Virus record (IMG/VR): IMGVR_UViG_3300049826_000034
Span: 1 to 30,042 of that record
DNA length: 30,042 nucleotides
DNA from: a virus
Strand: one strand, 5' to 3'
This document shows positions 8,306 to 15,942 of this stretch, in pieces. The notes below the pieces were generated by a model. The model was not told where the DNA came from. It was given only the letters and a program-made list of their open reading frames with translations, and made no database searches. Every line of letters begins with the position of its first letter. Positions within the stretch are counted from its first letter, which is position 1. The translations under genes and the position numbers were made by a program.

Positions 8306-10608
8306 TATGAACCTCTCCGCTTAAGACCATAGGACTGCTGTAGGGTCTTATCATACGTTCCAGATGCCAGCCCCTCTTTAACCTTTGCAGCTATTAGAAT
8401 CTCAATCTGCCTTTCGCCACTGGGTCCAGTCGACTCTTTGGTCTGTACGTCAGCACCGGAGTTGTTAGTGATGTTGATCGTGACGGGAGTTACCGATGCC
8501 TGTACTCCAAGCTGTCCACCGGCCCCGCGAGACAGTGGTAGGATAGCCTCTGGGCCAGCCTCTCCCATAACGCCAGTCTTGTTGCTGCCGTACCTAAACG
8601 CAGTGGGGGCTCCGACTATGCCGCCCGAGGCAAACATCTTAACGCCGCTGTTGAACACTCCGCCGTTGGCGAAACCCGGAGTAGCAAATTGTCCGTTAGA
8701 CCCGGGAACAGTTGTCTGTGTCCCGGCAGTAGCAGCGGGGCTTAGAAAACCAAGTAGGCCCTGAGCTATCGGCTGGATGACCGAGGCTCGAATAATGATT
8801 TTAAGCAAGTCATCCAAGACAGCCTGAGTAAACTGGTTGAAGTTATATGTGCCCTTTTTGGTGAACTCGAATAGGGCCGTCTCAAGACCCGTGAATGCAC
8901 TTGTGATGGCTGATGCTGTTTGTGATGCTGTGGTCCCTATTGAGTCTAAGTAGTTCTGTGTGCCAAGTGCAAACGATCCCCCTGGAGAGATGGAGTTGCT
9001 GATCTTGGCCAGTTCTGCATTGTACTCTTTTAGGCTTATAGTTCCCTGGTCAACCTTGGCATTGAGCGCGTCTATCTTGGCGCCCTCGACCATCTTGTTG
9101 TACTCCTGAAGAGTGACAACCCCATCATTCAAGAAACGGTTGTACTTCTGGAGGTCGAGTTCCTCTAGTTTTTGTTTGTAGGCGATTAGGTCCAGCTTGC
9201 CTTCTGAGAATTCTCGATTGAGTTTGTAGACCTGGAAGTCTACCAACTCATTTCCATACTCTCTGGCATTGATGCGGCCCTTGATATATTCCTGGTTTAA
9301 TTCAGCAAGGACTTCTTTAACTTTTTGAGTCTTAGCTCCGACTCCCTCTAGAGCTTTCTGTCTTGCAATTAGATCATCAAATATTCTCTTAGCGTCTGAC
9401 TCAGGCCCCTTAGGAATCTCCACAGAGTTCTTACGAGCCTCTGCCGCCAGGTTCTTGTACTGGGTTACTACTCCCTGGAGAAGGTCAGTGTCGTTTTTAT
9501 ATTTGCCGCCAAGGTCAAAGAAGCTGGCCACAGAAAGATATGCTTCCCTAAACCTGACTCTCACCTCAATCATTGTGGCGATGAGGTCATAGAACTTAGC
9601 CTGTAGCTTAAATAATTTTTGGGTGAAGGTATCCGTAGACTCCCCCATCACATTGATGAGAGCTATGATTGCCGTAACTATCCCAAGGAATGCGGCAGAC
9701 CATGGGTTCGATATTGAGAACGCCACTAGAGTTTCCCCTAGAAGAACTATACGTCCTATCAAAAATGGTATGGCCACAGCTGCTACTATTGTGGCTATGC
9801 CGCCAAGGTTTTTTATAGCTGACGACATTAGATCGGCAAATATTAGTGAGGCTCCCAACTCCTTGTTGAGTTCCCCTATCTCGAACTTCAACTGTCCTAT
9901 TCCCTTAGTTACCGTCTGCTCAAACGTGGGAGTAAGTTTCTTGGCCGCTGTGTTGATCTCGTCCATGTGCTTGGCCAGTACCTCCATCACAGATGAGATA
10001 CTGATGAGCCCCTTCTCCGCGTCGGCTGCTAAATTCTTTCCAAACTTTTCACGCAGCAATCCGGCAAGTGTGGCGTTTTGCAGCATGACGGAACGAAGTT
10101 CCTGGCCGCGAAGTGTTCCGCTGGCAAATGCCTGGCTCAACTGAATGATGGTGGCCGAAGTCTCAGAGGTAGTAGACCCAGAGATACGGAATGAGTTTGT
10201 CAGTACCTCGGTCAGGACAATAAGTTCCTCAGTCGTAGCCTTGGTGGCCTTTAAAGACGTGCCTAAGCGAGTGTAGACCTCACCAAGATCACTGACTGAT
10301 GTATTTGTCCTGTTGGCCAACTCCAGCAATTGCTTAAGCGCATTGGTGGCACCTTCTTGGCTGCCGGTAAGAATGGACAAGCGGTTAGTTAGGTTCTGCA
10401 TCTCGTCCGAGAATGCAGCTAGTTGCCTAACACCAAGGTACGCGACAAAGCTCTGGAAGGCATTGGACAAGAGGCCCAAGTCTCCGGCCATCTTCTTGGT
10501 CTCTTTATTTATGCTTTTCATTCCGTCAGAGATAATCTGTAGCTGTTGCTTGCTATCGCCCGCGTTTACCCGGACTTCTATTACTCTTCTCTGGTTTGCC
10601 GGTGGCAT
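8305..10608 (-). CDS. Tape measure protein
   Basis: 767 residues. It spans the tail lumen and sets tail length; by the usual 0.15 nm per residue it predicts a tail near 115 nm. The tape-measure N-terminal domain is visible at residues 157-180 (LSQAFASGTLRGQELRSVM). Hydrophobic segments lie at 270-296 and 303-320, the kind thought to enter the host membrane. A helical stretch follows at 400-530. The C-terminus carries the lambda gpH-like motif GVMGEAGPEAILPLSRGAGG (near residues 672-691). The ATG at 10608 has GGGGAG upstream and lies 56 bases inside the preceding chaperone frame. Confidence 0.9.
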   Translation of the reverse strand: MPPANQRRVIEVRVNAGDSKQQLQIISDGMKSINKETKKMAGDLGLLSNAFQSFVAYLGVRQLAAFSDEMQNLTNRLSILTGSQEGATNALKQLLELANRTNTSVSDLGEVYTRLGTSLKATKATTEELIVLTEVLTNSFRISGSTTSETSATIIQLSQAFASGTLRGQELRSVMLQNATLAGLLREKFGKNLAADAEKGLISISSVMEVLAKHMDEINTAAKKLTPTFEQTVTKGIGQLKFEIGELNKELGASLIFADLMSSAIKNLGGIATIVAAVAIPFLIGRIVLLGETLVAFSISNPWSAAFLGIVTAIIALINVMGESTDTFTQKLFKLQAKFYDLIATMIEVRVRFREAYLSVASFFDLGGKYKNDTDLLQGVVTQYKNLAAEARKNSVEIPKGPESDAKRIFDDLIARQKALEGVGAKTQKVKEVLAELNQEYIKGRINAREYGNELVDFQVYKLNREFSEGKLDLIAYKQKLEELDLQKYNRFLNDGVVTLQEYNKMVEGAKIDALNAKVDQGTISLKEYNAELAKISNSISPGGSFALGTQNYLDSIGTTASQTASAITSAFTGLETALFEFTKKGTYNFNQFTQAVLDDLLKIIIRASVIQPIAQGLLGFLSPAATAGTQTTVPGSNGQFATPGFANGGVFNSGVKMFASGGIVGAPTAFRYGSNKTGVMGEAGPEAILPLSRGAGGQLGVQASVTPVTINITNNSGADVQTKESTGPSGERQIEILIAAKVKEGLASGTYDKTLQQSYGLKRRGS

Positions 10609-11005
10609 CGCTACTCCCCGCCTTGGGTTTCTTCTTCTCCGCTTCGTCCGCTACGATCTTCAAGTACGCATTGTCGAGACTTCTAATTATAAATAGGAAG
10701 TCCTCCAAGTCCTCAATATCGAACACCCGGCAGTACTCCGCAATTGCGGTAAAGGGAATGGCTTGTATGTCCATTCCCCCCGGCCTACACGAGGATAGTT
10801 CCCTAAAAGCCTCCATGTAGAATTCGAGTCCGGATATATTTGGCTCAAGTTCTTCTGGTCGGCTGTCAAAAAATCCCCTTCGTTCAAGGTCATAGTACTG
10901 TCCGGTATTCAGAGCCTCACGCCACTTATAGGACCACTTCAAATAGCGCGTTAAAAGTTTCCCACGTCCTCCCGAAAGTTCTTGAAGTCCTGGGTATGGT
11001 TCCAC
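10553..11005 (-). CDS. Tail assembly chaperone T domain, read by -1 frameshift from G
   Basis: This frame has no usable start of its own: its first candidate (GTG at 11005) has no ribosome site and lies inside the G gene. It is almost certainly translated only as the C-terminal half of a G-T fusion after a -1 slip at 10963-10957, giving a product of about 264 residues (lambda gpGT is 279). The core ISGLEFYMEAFRELSSCRPG and then IPFTAIAEYCRVFD match the T-like domain that contacts the tail tube protein, and the Lys/Arg-rich C-terminus (PEKSNRSPGKRGR) is typical. The coding part used in the fusion is 10957-10553. It overlaps the tape-measure start by 56 bases. Confidence 0.85.
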   Translation of the reverse strand: MEPYPGLQELSGGRGKLLTRYLKWSYKWREALNTGQYYDLERRGFFDSRPEELEPNISGLEFYMEAFRELSSCRPGGMDIQAIPFTAIAEYCRVFDIEDLEDFLFIIRSLDNAYLKIVADEAEKKKPKAGSSDATGKPEKSNRSPGKRGR

Positions 11006-11346
11006 AGGGTTAAGAATAAATCGGGTAGGCCGACAAAGAATTCGAGTGCTACTGCGGGGTCACACTCAGATACCTTGCCGTCAATCTCGACACCTTTCCA
11101 GTCCACGAGACACGCCTGGATAAATATTTTGACGTTGATCTCAAGTACCTTAGCGTCGTCCAAGGTTCCCATTTCAATCTGTCTAGAATATGGCTTATAG
11201 AGTTTAGCCATAGCTGCTTTGACAGAAGGGTTGGTGGCCTTGAATGGGCGAAGCAAGAACCCGGTATCAGAAGAGATGTTAAACCACACCCCGTTCTTCT
11301 CTAGGTCCTCGTCCGCCTTAAAAAACTTATCTAAATTAGTTTTCAC
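10951..11346 (-). CDS. Tail assembly chaperone G
   Basis: 131 residues (lambda gpG is 140). It coats the tape measure while the tail tube polymerises and is absent from the finished virion. The acidic, helical C-terminus (ALEFFVGLPDLFLTLWNH) and the place between tail tube and tape measure fit this family. The start is a GTG at 11346 with AAGGGG five bases upstream. The gene ends in GTG-GGA-AAC-TTT-TAA, which contains the slippery heptamer used to make the G-T fusion. Confidence 0.85.
   Translation of the reverse strand: MKTNLDKFFKADEDLEKNGVWFNISSDTGFLLRPFKATNPSVKAAMAKLYKPYSRQIEMGTLDDAKVLEINVKIFIQACLVDWKGVEIDGKVSECDPAVALEFFVGLPDLFLTLWNHTQDFKNFREDVGNF
10957..10963 (-). promoter_or_regulatory. 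-1 ribosomal frameshift site GGGAAAC
   Basis: The heptamer G-GGA-AAC fits the X-XXY-YYZ rule exactly in the zero frame of G and lies two codons before its TAA. After a -1 slip the ribosome reads LLTRYLKWSY and continues into the T domain. Lambda uses GGGAAAG at the same place for G-T. The frame relation (G in coordinate phase 0, T in phase 1 on this strand) is the one a -1 slip requires. Confidence 0.9.
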
Positions 11347-11359
11347 TGACTCCCCTTAT

Positions 11360-11395
11360 GTTTGAATTTGCATTTTTAAAGTATGCAATTCAAAC
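11360..11395 (-). repeat. Imperfect hairpin before chaperone G
   Basis: Inverted arms GTTTGAATTTGCAT (11360-11373) and ATGCAATTCAAAC (11383-11395) pair over 13 bases with one bulged base and a nine-base loop. It lies between the terminator-like hairpin after the tail tube gene and the ribosome site of G, so in the transcript it could protect an RNA end or limit entry into G. Confidence 0.6.
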
Positions 11396-11421
11396 CCCCT
11401 GAGTCAACCAAGACTCAGGGG
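11396..11421 (-). terminator. Hairpin after the tail tube gene, terminator-like
   Basis: A perfect 10-base stem, CCCCTGAGTC (11396-11405) with GACTCAGGGG (11412-11421) and a six-base loop, begins eight bases after the tail-tube stop. Only a short GTTT follows on the transcript, so it is a weak or partial terminator, or an RNA-stability element that raises tail-tube mRNA over the chaperone mRNA. Confidence 0.6.
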
Positions 11422-11429
11422 CTACTACC

Positions 11430-12914
11430 TTACACGGAACGATAGATGATTAGGGCGCTCTCTCCGTTGGCTCCGACCTTGGCCTGTCCGGTCATATCCA
11501 TGGAGATATCCTGGTTGGCTCCACCAGACGCCGGGTCATCGAATGACACCTGGATAGCTGGCATATAGAAGCCGTACCATCCGTCAGTGTTCTCGACTTC
11601 AAATCCGAGGCCGAAAGAGTCCTGGGACAGTTTACGTGCCAGCATGTCCCAGTTGGAATCCTTGAGGTATGACGACAAGGATACTTCGATCTTGGCCGTG
11701 CCGGGGTTATAGTTCTCCGGAGCCGCCTTACCGATACATGTCTGAGTGGTCAAGTTGTTGGACAGGTTCATATTGAGGGACTGGATACAGAAGGTGCCAG
11801 ACTCAAATGATCCAGTAACGTCCGTGGCCAAGAACGGCATGTCTACAGAACCGTTTAGGGACTGTGTAGTTGCCGGGTCATCAATGTACGACTGATAGGT
11901 CAGGAACTCAGACGCAGCGTCGGCAGTAGTATAGTCATTGCCGGACATTGTGAACGAGCCGGAAATCAAAGACCCATACTCAACTTTCAACTCCATGCCA
12001 GAAGCCAACATGCCTTTGTAGTTAATGGCCTTGGTGGTGAGGTCGAGGAAAGACTTCTCGATAGAGAAGGATTTCTTCGTGGTCCCGATGGACAGCTTGT
12101 CGCCGCGCTGAAGGGTGGTAGTTCCTCCAGTTCCGTTGACCATGCCCTCTGGGCCGACATAGGTAAGGACGAGTGCCGTGACATCGGTGAGCATCACAGT
12201 GACATTGTTCTCGGCATTTGTGTATCCACCTAGGCGTACGAAATCTCCCACCACAAGGCCGTCAGTGATGTAGCTACCCGAAGCCGACGTGATGGTCTTG
12301 GCCGTAGCGTTGATCGTAGCTGCGCGGGTGATGAGGCCCATCGAACTCCATGCGTTGAACATGGCAGACTCCATGAAGTCTTCGACAGCGGTCTCCTTGG
12401 CCAATTCGATGTCATGCTTGCCTCCGACTGTGAGGCCGGTAACGACCTGGCCAGAAGACATGCGGTCAGTACGAATTTGCTGGGACTCAGTAGTCTCCGG
12501 GGTTCCAGAGTAGGACTCTGACACGAAACGAGCCGTCGACCATTCGCCCGAGCCGCTGGCCAAGTTGGTGGCCGCTGTAGTAATCTGTGGGTCGCTGGCC
12601 GTGCCGGTGATGGCGCGGGTGACGAGAGCCAAGGCTGCGGCACTGGCTCCAATGGCCGTATTGACCTGGGTGGCAGTAGAAACTCCAGACTGGATACCCA
12701 CCAAAATGGCATTGCCAGTAACGGTCACAGTTTCCGATCCGGCAGTAGCGGTGTTCGCGTATTGGATCGTGATGCTGTTTCCTTGGCTACCACCTTTGAC
12801 GGCGGTGTAGGTGATGTCATCAATGACGACAGTCGCCTTAACCGACGCCGGAGTGACGCCATAAGTTACTTCCTTTTTAAAAGCCAATCTGACCAGATTT
12901 GAACTCGACATCAT
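11430..12914 (-). CDS. Major tail tube protein with inserted domain
   Basis: 494 residues. It builds the tail tube. The tube-protein core is split: residues 1-24 (LVRLAFKKEVTYGVTPAS) and 123 onward (GEWSTARFVSESYSGTPETT, then QQIRTDRMSSG) form the usual continuous start, but residues about 26-122 are a separate Thr/Ala/Gly-rich domain (TYTAVKGGSQGNSITIQYAN onward) of a kind found as add-on domains in phage structural proteins. It probably projects from the tube surface. A double ATG (12914 and 12911) follows GGGGGA; spacing favours the second. A hairpin follows the stop. Confidence 0.85.
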   Translation of the reverse strand: MMSSSNLVRLAFKKEVTYGVTPASVKATVVIDDITYTAVKGGSQGNSITIQYANTATAGSETVTVTGNAILVGIQSGVSTATQVNTAIGASAAALALVTRAITGTASDPQITTAATNLASGSGEWSTARFVSESYSGTPETTESQQIRTDRMSSGQVVTGLTVGGKHDIELAKETAVEDFMESAMFNAWSSMGLITRAATINATAKTITSASGSYITDGLVVGDFVRLGGYTNAENNVTVMLTDVTALVLTYVGPEGMVNGTGGTTTLQRGDKLSIGTTKKSFSIEKSFLDLTTKAINYKGMLASGMELKVEYGSLISGSFTMSGNDYTTADAASEFLTYQSYIDDPATTQSLNGSVDMPFLATDVTGSFESGTFCIQSLNMNLSNNLTTQTCIGKAAPENYNPGTAKIEVSLSSYLKDSNWDMLARKLSQDSFGLGFEVENTDGWYGFYMPAIQVSFDDPASGGANQDISMDMTGQAKVGANGESALIIYRSV

Positions 12915-12928
12915 TCCCCCTATTTAAT

Positions 12929-13381
12929 TTATAAATCCACATCAAAATAATAAGACATCAAAAACGAGGCGGACATATATCCACCTTCGAATTGAAGTGT
13001 CGCACCGCCGTCGAAATTCAACGGCGTCACGCTCTCCACCACCACCCCGCTTATATTCTGTCCTCTGAATAAATTACGCAAGGCTTCCCCCCGCGTCAAT
13101 AGGGTGTTCCCAACTCCTAGCCTTGCTACTTCAACGCAATGAATATACACGGCGCCGGTCTCCCGGTATTTTCCTATGACGTTATTGGCGGCCAGACCAA
13201 TGGGCAGTTCATCGGACCCAATGAATTGGACCCCAAGCCAGGGGGAGTCAGGCTGGACTCCTGAGTCGGCCACGAATTCTTTAATCTCCCCGAACTGGGA
13301 GGTGAGGTCCACCACCGACTCAGTCGGTGCATTGGTGTCCAGAAAATCGAATATGGCTGTTCTGACGGCTGCGCTGCTCAT
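12929..13381 (-). CDS. Tail terminator protein (gpU-like)
   Basis: 150 residues. It likely caps the tail tube and provides the surface that joins the head. The pattern of an N-terminal helix (AVRTAIFDFLDTNAP), a central strand set (PDSPWLGVQFIGSDELPIG), and a C-terminal strand block ending in a membrane-like but structural YYFDVDL resembles DUF4128/gpU-type terminators. Position between the tail-completion gene and the tube gene agrees. The ATG at 13381 overlaps the upstream stop (ATGA), and the next gene starts 15 bases later. Confidence 0.7.
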   Translation of the reverse strand: MSSAAVRTAIFDFLDTNAPTESVVDLTSQFGEIKEFVADSGVQPDSPWLGVQFIGSDELPIGLAANNVIGKYRETGAVYIHCVEVARLGVGNTLLTRGEALRNLFRGQNISGVVVESVTPLNFDGGATLQFEGGYMSASFLMSYYFDVDL

Positions 13382-14190
13382 AGGATCCCACTTTCAGATA
13401 CGGATATGACGATGGATGGATACAGATACGTCCTTGGCTTCTTGCTCTTTCTCCCGGGACTCGACGTCTTAAAAGTAGCCGTAAGACCAATGTTAGCTCC
13501 AGAGGTGAAGTAGAATTTTATAGAGGCCCTGTTCTTGAATCTCCTCGACACAGAACGGGCTGCCAAGAAATATGCCCCGTTGGGGGCCAGTACCTTGCCT
13601 CCTGGATTTCTACGGTCCCGGCCTTTGGTATATCTCTCTGACCTGTTGGAATAGTAGTTACCGCCCGGAGTTGTATTTCCGGTGATGCCATGGCGCTCTA
13701 GCTTCCTGGCGTAGGGCTGGATGTTGACGAATCTAATTCTGTCCTTCTCCTGGAATACTGGCTTAGACGCCAGCCATGTTTCGAGACCAGACAGGTTAGT
13801 GGCCACTTGAGACCCGTTGAAAAATACGTAGTGGCTATCCTTGTATCTCCCGGTCAACACCGGGGACCTTTCCAGTAGGGCCTTATAGGTGTCGAGAATA
13901 ATATCGTTCATGTCCGACCGTGCAAACATCTCGATCTTGCCTAGTGGACTAACATCTATAACCGGCTTACCTACTTTGCCATCGACAGCAATGACCGGCT
14001 TCTTGTCAAAGCCTAGTGCCTGTTCTTCTTTGAGGGTCTGATCGGCGATTATGATTAGGCTAGACTTGGTAAAGTCCAGGAGAGCCGCCAAAGTGATCTC
14101 ACCGTTAAGGTCCGTGTCCAGAGTGTACTCTGGGGCCTTCCTGCCATTCTCCTCGACTGATAAAGAGACCTTAAACGACAGTCCCGACAT
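13378..14190 (-). CDS. Tail completion / neck protein (HK97 gp10-like)
   Basis: 270 residues. The stretch SPVLTGRYKDSHYVFFNG (about residues 110-127), followed by NIQPYARKLERHG (about 156-168), is the hallmark of HK97 gp10-type proteins, in which tG..kdS and pYA..lE motifs recur. These proteins act at the neck or tail-completion step. It is longer than the usual 110-150 residues: about 100 extra residues at the N-terminus (with the repeat-like KPVIAVDGKVGKPVIDV) and a basic C-terminal tail (SPGRKSKKPRT). The ATG at 14190 overlaps the upstream stop as TAATG. Confidence 0.7.
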   Translation of the reverse strand: MSGLSFKVSLSVEENGRKAPEYTLDTDLNGEITLAALLDFTKSSLIIIADQTLKEEQALGFDKKPVIAVDGKVGKPVIDVSPLGKIEMFARSDMNDIILDTYKALLERSPVLTGRYKDSHYVFFNGSQVATNLSGLETWLASKPVFQEKDRIRFVNIQPYARKLERHGITGNTTPGGNYYSNRSERYTKGRDRRNPGGKVLAPNGAYFLAARSVSRRFKNRASIKFYFTSGANIGLTATFKTSSPGRKSKKPRTYLYPSIVISVSESGIL

Positions 14191-14525
14191 TATTCGACCC
14201 GAACACGATATGCCATTATGTCGCCGCCGAAGTCTACCATCTCAGTAACCTCGTCAATGGCCATACTTCCGAATACCGTGTCGCCTATTTTATCCCCGCG
14301 TTTGATGATAGGGGAGAACTTATTTACGATGCTGTCGACTGGGATGATGAATTCTCTGCCGCGCACGATGATTTGGCTAGGGCCTTCCAGGTTCCTAAAG
14401 AAGTTCGACGGAGTGATGCGGATGTCTGTGATCGACTCGTCTTCATTCTTGTTAAAACGAGTGAGCGTAGCCTTGCGGCTGTGGAGCCTGGTAAGCGCGT
14501 TGAATGCTTGTCTCAAGACCGCCAT
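14190..14525 (-). CDS. Head closure / stopper protein
   Basis: 111 residues. It has the size, place and strand-rich pattern (FIIPVDSIVNKFSPIIKRGD, then GSMAIDEVTEMVDFGGD) of head-closure proteins such as SPP1 gp16 or lambda gpFII that plug the connector and receive the tail. An N-terminal helix (LRQAFNALTRLHSRKATLTR) precedes the barrel. It lies between the connector and tail-completion genes, the normal spot. The start is nine bases after the connector stop, with GGAGCAAT as ribosome site. Confidence 0.7.
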   Translation of the reverse strand: MAVLRQAFNALTRLHSRKATLTRFNKNEDESITDIRITPSNFFRNLEGPSQIIVRGREFIIPVDSIVNKFSPIIKRGDKIGDTVFGSMAIDEVTEMVDFGGDIMAYRVRVE

Positions 14526-14534
14526 CTATTGCTC

Positions 14535-15164
14535 CTACAGGTACGTTAGTTTGCCGCTGCCAGTGATGGACCGTTCGCTTCGGTAATAGTCGAGCACGTT
14601 TATCTGAGATCCGAGGATGGTTCCAAACGGAGTCTTTCTATCATTGTTCGATAGCGAGTAGTCGAAGTCGATAGAGATAGCTCCTGGTATGGATATGCGC
14701 TGGACGTCGCTGCCAAAGTTCAAATCAACACCGCTGTTTTTCTTGTTGTACCGCTCCTGTACCAGAGTGTAGACGACGCTTTTTATCGGGCTTGGGATAG
14801 CGGCGTACCCGGATGTATAGGTGACAACGGTTTCAATGGGACAGGCAAAGAAGTAGCTGTCTGGCCTGGTGATTATGCCTGTCGGCTTGTTGATTCGGTA
14901 TAGCGATGAATCAAGAGTCGTACCGTCCTCAACTATAGAGGTCACAGATACCAGAGGGAAGTGAAACAAACTCAACTCGTGAGTCTGGTCAAAGTCCGTG
15001 CGATAGAATGTTTGAACATAACTGGATGATGAAAAGACTCTCCTTGTGTACGCCTCGATGACGTCAGAGATGAGAGTTATCTGCTCCGTCAAAAAGGTGT
15101 CGTGAGAAGTATCGGATGTCTGGACTCCGAGGTATGATTTCATTTCTGCAAGTGTGACCAGCAT
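14535..15164 (-). CDS. Head-tail connector protein (gp6-like adaptor)
   Basis: 209 residues. The start LVTLAEMKSYLGVQTSDTSHD is typical of the HK97 gp6 / SPP1 gp15 adaptor family, as are the helices ISDVIEAYTRRVF (about 33-45) and the later SPIKSVVYTLVQERYNKKN (about 132-150). It forms the ring under the portal. Residues about 60-125 are strand-rich. The ATG at 15164 has a strong GGAGGAG upstream and follows the previous stop by one base. Confidence 0.8.
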   Translation of the reverse strand: MLVTLAEMKSYLGVQTSDTSHDTFLTEQITLISDVIEAYTRRVFSSSSYVQTFYRTDFDQTHELSLFHFPLVSVTSIVEDGTTLDSSLYRINKPTGIITRPDSYFFACPIETVVTYTSGYAAIPSPIKSVVYTLVQERYNKKNSGVDLNFGSDVQRISIPGAISIDFDYSLSNNDRKTPFGTILGSQINVLDYYRSERSITGSGKLTYL

Positions 15165-15165
15165 G

Positions 15166-15444
15166 TTACTCCTCCACGTTTACGTCAGAGCGTTGGCCGC
15201 CCCAGTTCCAAATTTCTTTAACGCTAGAACTTCCGTGAAGAGACGAGAAGCAGTGATACTCCTCGCCGCTGACGGCCCACACAATGAAATCAAGTGCTCT
15301 CGCAAAGGGGTATGCTGTTGTGTTTCCAGCCAGTACTGCTCGGCCTAGTCTCTGAGATACTGTATCGTCAGGATGTCCTCCCAGTATGGTGGAGGCTAGC
15401 TGGTCCGCTGCAAACAATAGATTTAGAATATACTGGAGAATCAT
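15166..15444 (-). CDS. Small phage protein with GHPDDT motif (92 aa)
   Basis: Function unknown. It has the pattern of a common small phage protein: an N-terminal hydrophobic helix (ILQYILNLLFAADQLASTIL, residues 2-21), then GGHPDDTVSQRLGRAV, a second helix (ARALDFIVWAVSG) and a His-Cys pair (EEYHCFSS). Homologs of this general pattern are usually hypothetical proteins near fibre, lysis or structural genes. Here it lies between an unknown gene and the connector. The ATG at 15444 overlaps the upstream stop (ATGA), so it is coupled. Confidence 0.65.
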   Translation of the reverse strand: MILQYILNLLFAADQLASTILGGHPDDTVSQRLGRAVLAGNTTAYPFARALDFIVWAVSGEEYHCFSSLHGSSSVKEIWNWGGQRSDVNVEE

Positions 15445-15932
15445 AGTCCAACCCTCGTGGCTATTTTAGCCTTGAGAGAGTTTATCCGTTCCTGGCTAAA
15501 CCAATGGTACGGCATCGTCATGTCGTCCGGCTCCATATACGACAGAACCACAAAAGCTGTCTCTAAGTCCCCGGATATGACAAGGTTCATAAGGTCTATA
15601 GTGAGAGGGAGTCCCCCAACTGTGATGTCAATTGCACGAAGCCTATGATGAACATGAAGAGAAACCATAATGGCCAGGTCATTAGGCACAGAGTTTTCTA
15701 GGAAGTAGGCCAAGTTTTCTTTTTTGAACTCTTCAATTATCTCATCTGCCCAAGCGCGGGACTGCAATACTGTCCTCTCTAGTGCGACATATGTCTGCTC
15801 CTCAACAGTAGGCGGGGCCGCAGCATAGGGAGAGAGCTTTCCTTCCCACTCCTCTTCTGTCCAAGATATTCCTTCCGGTTCGGATATCTCTCCAAGCTTG
15901 TTTCCTAGGTAGTCTAAAATATCTCTAGTCAT
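15441..15932 (-). CDS. Unknown protein after the glycine-rich fibre (163 aa)
   Basis: I choose the ATG at 15932, with AAGGGG seven bases upstream; a longer frame to 15977 lies inside the fibre gene and adds only a basic stretch. The N-terminal region (DYLGNKLGEISEPEGISWTE, then EEWEGKLSPYAAAPP) has the look of short segments found in other phage virion-associated proteins. The rest is mixed helix, with YMEPDDMTMPYHWFSQERIN near the end. Placement directly after a fibre gene raises the possibility of a fibre-assembly chaperone, but no motif confirms it. Confidence 0.55.
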   Translation of the reverse strand: MTRDILDYLGNKLGEISEPEGISWTEEEWEGKLSPYAAAPPTVEEQTYVALERTVLQSRAWADEIIEEFKKENLAYFLENSVPNDLAIMVSLHVHHRLRAIDITVGGLPLTIDLMNLVISGDLETAFVVLSYMEPDDMTMPYHWFSQERINSLKAKIATRVGL

Positions 15933-15942
15933 AAGTTTCCCC

